Of a stretch of 43,941 nucleotides of DNA, positions 40,603 to 43,941 are shown one piece after another. Both the position numbers and the translations under genes were made by a program. The number at the start of each line of letters is the position of its first letter. Positions within the stretch are counted from its first letter, which is position 1. Origin of the DNA: an uncultured Bacteroidales bacterium (GTDB taxonomy: Bacteria; Bacteroidota; Bacteroidia; Bacteroidales; FEN-979); contig CAIYJU010000180.1 in NCBI GenBank assembly GCA_903926565.1, positions 1-43,941 on the forward strand. The letters are read 5' to 3'. The notes beneath the pieces are model-generated. The model was not told where the DNA came from and ran no database searches. It saw nothing but the letters and a program-made list of their open reading frames with translations.

Positions 40603-43600
40603 AAAGACTTTCTTCTCTCTGCTGGTATTACTGCATTTAATATCATTCAACCTCTCTGCAAAGGCTGGAACCGGAGATACCACAACAATCAGCACATTCA
40701 CCTTCGGGTCTCCCCTGGAAGGAAAATTTCTTTTCCCTGATAATTCTCACCGCTGGAGTAAAATTCTAATGGAATACACGCTGAAATGCAATCCGGCCCA
40801 GGTTCCTGCATGCGGTGAATGGGATTATCTGACATACACTTACCTCTACCGGCATACGGGGAAATGGGATTCAACGAGGTATTCCCATGCCAACTATACC
40901 ATCAACGGAACCACTCCCGATTCGCTGTTATACATGAATTCAACGGCCTGGTCATATATACCCTGGTTTGAATGTTTTAATCAAACCCTGCCAACATCAA
41001 CTGCATTAACCGGCGACAGCATCAATGGTTCCAAGGTTTTTTTCAGCAATGACGGTACAGATTCAAGATCGCAGGTGATTTATTCTGCAACTGACCTGGT
41101 TCAGGCCGGACTGTTGCCTGGCCAGATCACAGGAATGCGATTCAAATTCTTGACGGTGGGAAGTCCCCTTGATAAACTCCGGATCAGGATTAAGAACACC
41201 ACAAATGACACTCTGAATCCGGTTAACGTTGAATCCGACGGATTTACTGAGGTTCTTCTCAGAGACTGGCAGTTTGTTTCACCCGGCTGGCAGGTTATAC
41301 CCTTCACATATCCCTTTCAATGGGACGGCACCTCGAATGTGGTCGTGGATCTGAGCTATGAACGGCGATTGCCGGGTACCTGGAACGAATTATATTCCGG
41401 AACCCCTTTACATCCTTCCATCGTAAGCGCTTCAACAGACGACCACTATCTGAAATTCAGGGACATGGATTTCGTAAGTGTCCCCGGCGACGTCTTTTCC
41501 GCACTCGACAGTGCTGTAACCATTGCATTCTGGCAGTATGGAGATCCGCTGCTGCAACCACAAAACGGCAGCATCTTTGAAGGCCTTGACAGTGCCGGGC
41601 ATCGTGTGCTGAATGTTCATTTACCATGGAGCGACAGCAAAGTTTACTGGGATGCCGGCCATGATGCGACCGGTTACGACCGGATCAGCCAGATGGTGAG
41701 CGACCCTTCAAAGTATCGTGGAAAATGGAATCACTGGGCTTTTACAAAAGATCTGAGCAAAGGCAGGATGAAGATCTACCTGAATGGTCAGCTGCTGTTT
41801 AACCAGGGTTCACGACGCAAGCCGCTGAAGGGCATCAAAACTTTCAGGATCGGCAGTGATGGTTCAGGCACTTCAAATTTCTATGATGGTTTTATCGATG
41901 AGTTTTCGATCTGGAACAAAGCACTCAGCGACACCGCCATCAGGACATTCATGTATCGGGATATCGCAACCAGTCACCCTGATTATGGCCACCTTCTGGC
42001 CTATTATCAATTCAATTCTGCAGATGGTTTTACAGCAGTTGACGCTGCACCCGCCGGACATCATGCAACGCTGGCAGGATATCCTGAATGGCAGAGCTAC
42101 AAAGGCAAAGACCTTTTCAGAAATTTCAACAGAAAATATGAGCAGCCATGCATCGTTTTTGAACAGGGAAATTACAATCCCGCTTCACTTGATTCAACAT
42201 TTAAAGTTGATACAATTGCGAAAGCACCGATCATGATCGTGCTCTTCGGAGATACCCTCCATCCCTACCAGGCAACTGATACACTTGCCAAATATCCTGC
42301 CTGGTATTCCAATTATCTTTATAACCCGCAGGGAACAGCCATCGATTCTGCACTTGTTGTTCCCGATGCAATATTGCGAAAGAAGGACTACACCTATTTT
42401 GGCAAACCCTTCGAAATACTCGAGCGGTATGAACTTGCCCGGTATATCACCCCTTACGGGAACAATCTGAGCCTCGGAAATGGCTGGACATGGTTATTTG
42501 ATCTCACCGATTATGCCTCCCTTTTGCACGACTCTGTTCACCTTTCGGCCGGTAACTGGCAGGAACTGCTCGACATGAAGTTCAGAATGATCGAGGGAAC
42601 GCCACCCAGGGAGGTACTTGGTATTAAAAACATCTATTCCGGTAATCATGGCTATGCCGATGCCTCTCAACATAATCTTCCGCCGGTGAAGGTAAAGATC
42701 GACACAAATGTTCGAAATGCACGCCTGAAAATGAGAATAACAGGCCACGGGTTTGGTGGCACCCTGAATTGTTCAGAGTTCTGCGAACGCACAAACGAAC
42801 TGCTTATTAACGGATCACATGCGTACAATCATGTTGTCTGGCGTGCAGACTGCGGACTGAATCCACTCTATCCCCAGGGAGGCACGTGGTTGTACGACCG
42901 GGCGGAATGGTGCCCGGGGGCAGAGGTACGGACAAAGAATTTTGAATTATCCCGGCTCATCGTTCCGGGCGACTCCATGACGATCGATTATGATTTGCAG
43001 CCAGGCTATACATGGGATGGGCAGGGAAGCTGGCCCTACTATGCCATCGAATCGCAGCTGATAACGTATGGCAAACCAAATTTCCGGCTGGATGCAGCAA
43101 TGGAAGAGGTACTTGCGCCAAACAACGACAAATTCTATAACCGCTTCAATCCGCTGTGCGGCAGGCCACTTATCGCCATAAAAAACAACGGATCCGACAC
43201 CCTCCGGAGTTTGGTCATTGAATTCGGCCCTGCCGGGGGAAAGACCCAATCATTTAGATGGACAGGGCGCCTGGCATTCCAGGATACTGCAAGGATTCAG
43301 CTGCCTGCAATAGACTGGACAGAGTGGAACGGCGGGGATAACCGCTTCCTTTTTCACATTACACTGCCAAATGGCGGTGCTGACGAATATACGGCCAATG
43401 ACAACATGAGCGCCCCTTTTGTTATTCCTCCAACGTATCAGAACCAACTCGTATTAAAATTCAAAACGAACCATCTGGCGGCAGCGATCTCATGGGTTCT
43501 CACCGATCAGGACGGAGTTGCGGTATATCACAGTGCCCCCATGGAAAACAACACCATTTACCTGGATACTTTTAACCTTTCAAAAGGATGCTACAGGTTA

Positions 43601-43941
43601 ATCATCCGGAATACCGACGGAGAAGGGCTGAATTACTGGGCCAACATGCCTCCCTATGGCAACGGAACTGCCGGATACGCACAGATTTTAAGCATGTCAG
43701 GTCAGATGGTAAGATCGTTTCAGGGGGATTTTGGAAGGGAGATTGCACAAAGTTTCACGGTGGGTATGACCATTGATGTTCCTGAACTTAACCCGGATGG
43801 TTATGTAAACATTTACCCGAATCCAACATCAGGAAAATTCACAATTTCGCTGATTCTCAATCATGTACAAAAAGTAACAGTTGTTGTAAATGATGCAATG
43901 GGAAATGTGGTTCATAAATGCATTAACACTGTTGGGGAGAG
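40595..43941 (+). CDS. PNGase F-like secreted protein with LamG domain and T9SS sorting domain, 3' end cut
   Basis: I translated this frame from the ATG at 40595 to the window edge, about 1115 residues. It has a signal peptide (about 1-22), an N-terminal PNGase-like region (CNPAQVPACGEWDYLTYTYLY), a laminin-G-like sandwich in the middle (about 275-450, WNHWAFTKDLSKGRMKIYLNG) and the PNGase F C-terminal hallmark WRADCGLNPLYPQGGTWLYD near residue 750. The end begins a type A T9SS sorting domain (VNIYPNPTSGKFTISL), cut by the window. PNGase F cleaves N-glycans from glycoproteins. It is probably secreted and surface-bound. Its start overlaps the last cluster gene by 8 bp, an odd coupling of a degradative enzyme to the polyene operon. 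Confidence 0.85.
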   Translation, partial: MNKKTFFSLLVLLHLISFNLSAKAGTGDTTTISTFTFGSPLEGKFLFPDNSHRWSKILMEYTLKCNPAQVPACGEWDYLTYTYLYRHTGKWDSTRYSHANYTINGTTPDSLLYMNSTAWSYIPWFECFNQTLPTSTALTGDSINGSKVFFSNDGTDSRSQVIYSATDLVQAGLLPGQITGMRFKFLTVGSPLDKLRIRIKNTTNDTLNPVNVESDGFTEVLLRDWQFVSPGWQVIPFTYPFQWDGTSNVVVDLSYERRLPGTWNELYSGTPLHPSIVSASTDDHYLKFRDMDFVSVPGDVFSALDSAVTIAFWQYGDPLLQPQNGSIFEGLDSAGHRVLNVHLPWSDSKVYWDAGHDATGYDRISQMVSDPSKYRGKWNHWAFTKDLSKGRMKIYLNGQLLFNQGSRRKPLKGIKTFRIGSDGSGTSNFYDGFIDEFSIWNKALSDTAIRTFMYRDIATSHPDYGHLLAYYQFNSADGFTAVDAAPAGHHATLAGYPEWQSYKGKDLFRNFNRKYEQPCIVFEQGNYNPASLDSTFKVDTIAKAPIMIVLFGDTLHPYQATDTLAKYPAWYSNYLYNPQGTAIDSALVVPDAILRKKDYTYFGKPFEILERYELARYITPYGNNLSLGNGWTWLFDLTDYASLLHDSVHLSAGNWQELLDMKFRMIEGTPPREVLGIKNIYSGNHGYADASQHNLPPVKVKIDTNVRNARLKMRITGHGFGGTLNCSEFCERTNELLINGSHAYNHVVWRADCGLNPLYPQGGTWLYDRAEWCPGAEVRTKNFELSRLIVPGDSMTIDYDLQPGYTWDGQGSWPYYAIESQLITYGKPNFRLDAAMEEVLAPNNDKFYNRFNPLCGRPLIAIKNNGSDTLRSLVIEFGPAGGKTQSFRWTGRLAFQDTARIQLPAIDWTEWNGGDNRFLFHITLPNGGADEYTANDNMSAPFVIPPTYQNQLVLKFKTNHLAAAISWVLTDQDGVAVYHSAPMENNTIYLDTFNLSKGCYRLIIRNTDGEGLNYWANMPPYGNGTAGYAQILSMSGQMVRSFQGDFGREIAQSFTVGMTIDVPELNPDGYVNIYPNPTSGKFTISLILNHVQKVTVVVNDAMGNVVHKCINTVGE

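Noticed and set aside
1-43941. CRISPR array, integrase, transposase or phage genes
   Set aside because: No regularly spaced direct repeats and no recognisable recombinase, transposase or phage proteins were found in the window.

Overview
The window comes from a Bacteroidota genome, most likely a Bacteroidales/Marinilabiliales-like or related environmental lineage. The evidence is secreted proteins with C-terminal type IX secretion (T9SS) sorting domains, a PID-CTERM-like small protein, promoters of the Bacteroidota TAnnTTTG (-7) type, few Shine-Dalgarno sites, and a biosynthetic gene set of the flexirubin/aryl-polyene kind. The species cannot be named from the sequence.

Layout. (1) 1-5821, minus strand: an efflux operon with a TolC-like outer-membrane protein, a lipoprotein HlyD-type adaptor, two separate ABC ATPases and two ABC-2 permeases (the last runs off the left edge). 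It resembles E. coli YbhGFSR with the double ATPase split into two genes. (2) 5957-15176, a mixed region: a GH13 amylase-like lipoprotein, a TPR/transmembrane/LuxR-HTH regulator, an AAA/DUF4143 ATPase with an operator-like inverted repeat around its promoter, a degenerate receiver-domain protein, a large T9SS-exported protein broken by a +1 frameshift at UUU-UAG, a PID-CTERM-like peptide and an unknown polytopic membrane protein. (3) 15177-15777: a non-coding stretch with a possible minus-strand gene remnant, a terminator and tRNA-Arg(ACG). (4) 15778-40602: one large biosynthetic gene cluster. (5) 40595 to the right edge: a PNGase F-like secreted protein whose start overlaps the last cluster gene.

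The cluster has three transcription blocks. Block A (+, 15778-22755): tyrosine ammonia-lyase of the Flavobacterium johnsoniae type, ketoreductase, ketosynthase, ACP, LpxL-like acyltransferase, B12-type radical SAM enzyme, hotdog dehydratase and a small HTH-like protein. Block B (-, 22785-31011): LolA-like carrier, a periplasmic protein, a 1282-residue MMPL exporter/acyltransferase/methyltransferase fusion, a CrtI-like FAD oxidoreductase and a C45-family Ntn acyltransferase/hydrolase. Block C (+, 31229-40602): two BtrH-like acyl-ACP transferases with a second small HTH-like protein between them, an ABC-2 exporter, a hotdog thioesterase, two ketosynthases each followed by a ketosynthase-like partner lacking the active-site Cys, and a second ACP.

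Proposed logic (inference): tyrosine is deaminated to 4-coumarate. This primes an ACP and is extended by KS/KS-like pairs, FabG and the dehydratase to an aryl polyene. The acyl chain is then moved by LpxL-like, PlsC-like and BtrH-like acyltransferases onto a lipid or amine acceptor, methylated and oxidised, and exported by MMPL/LolA/ABC components to the outer membrane. I see no darA/darB (resorcinol-forming) genes, no coumarate ligase and no phosphopantetheinyl transferase in the window. The final product is therefore not obviously a classical flexirubin.
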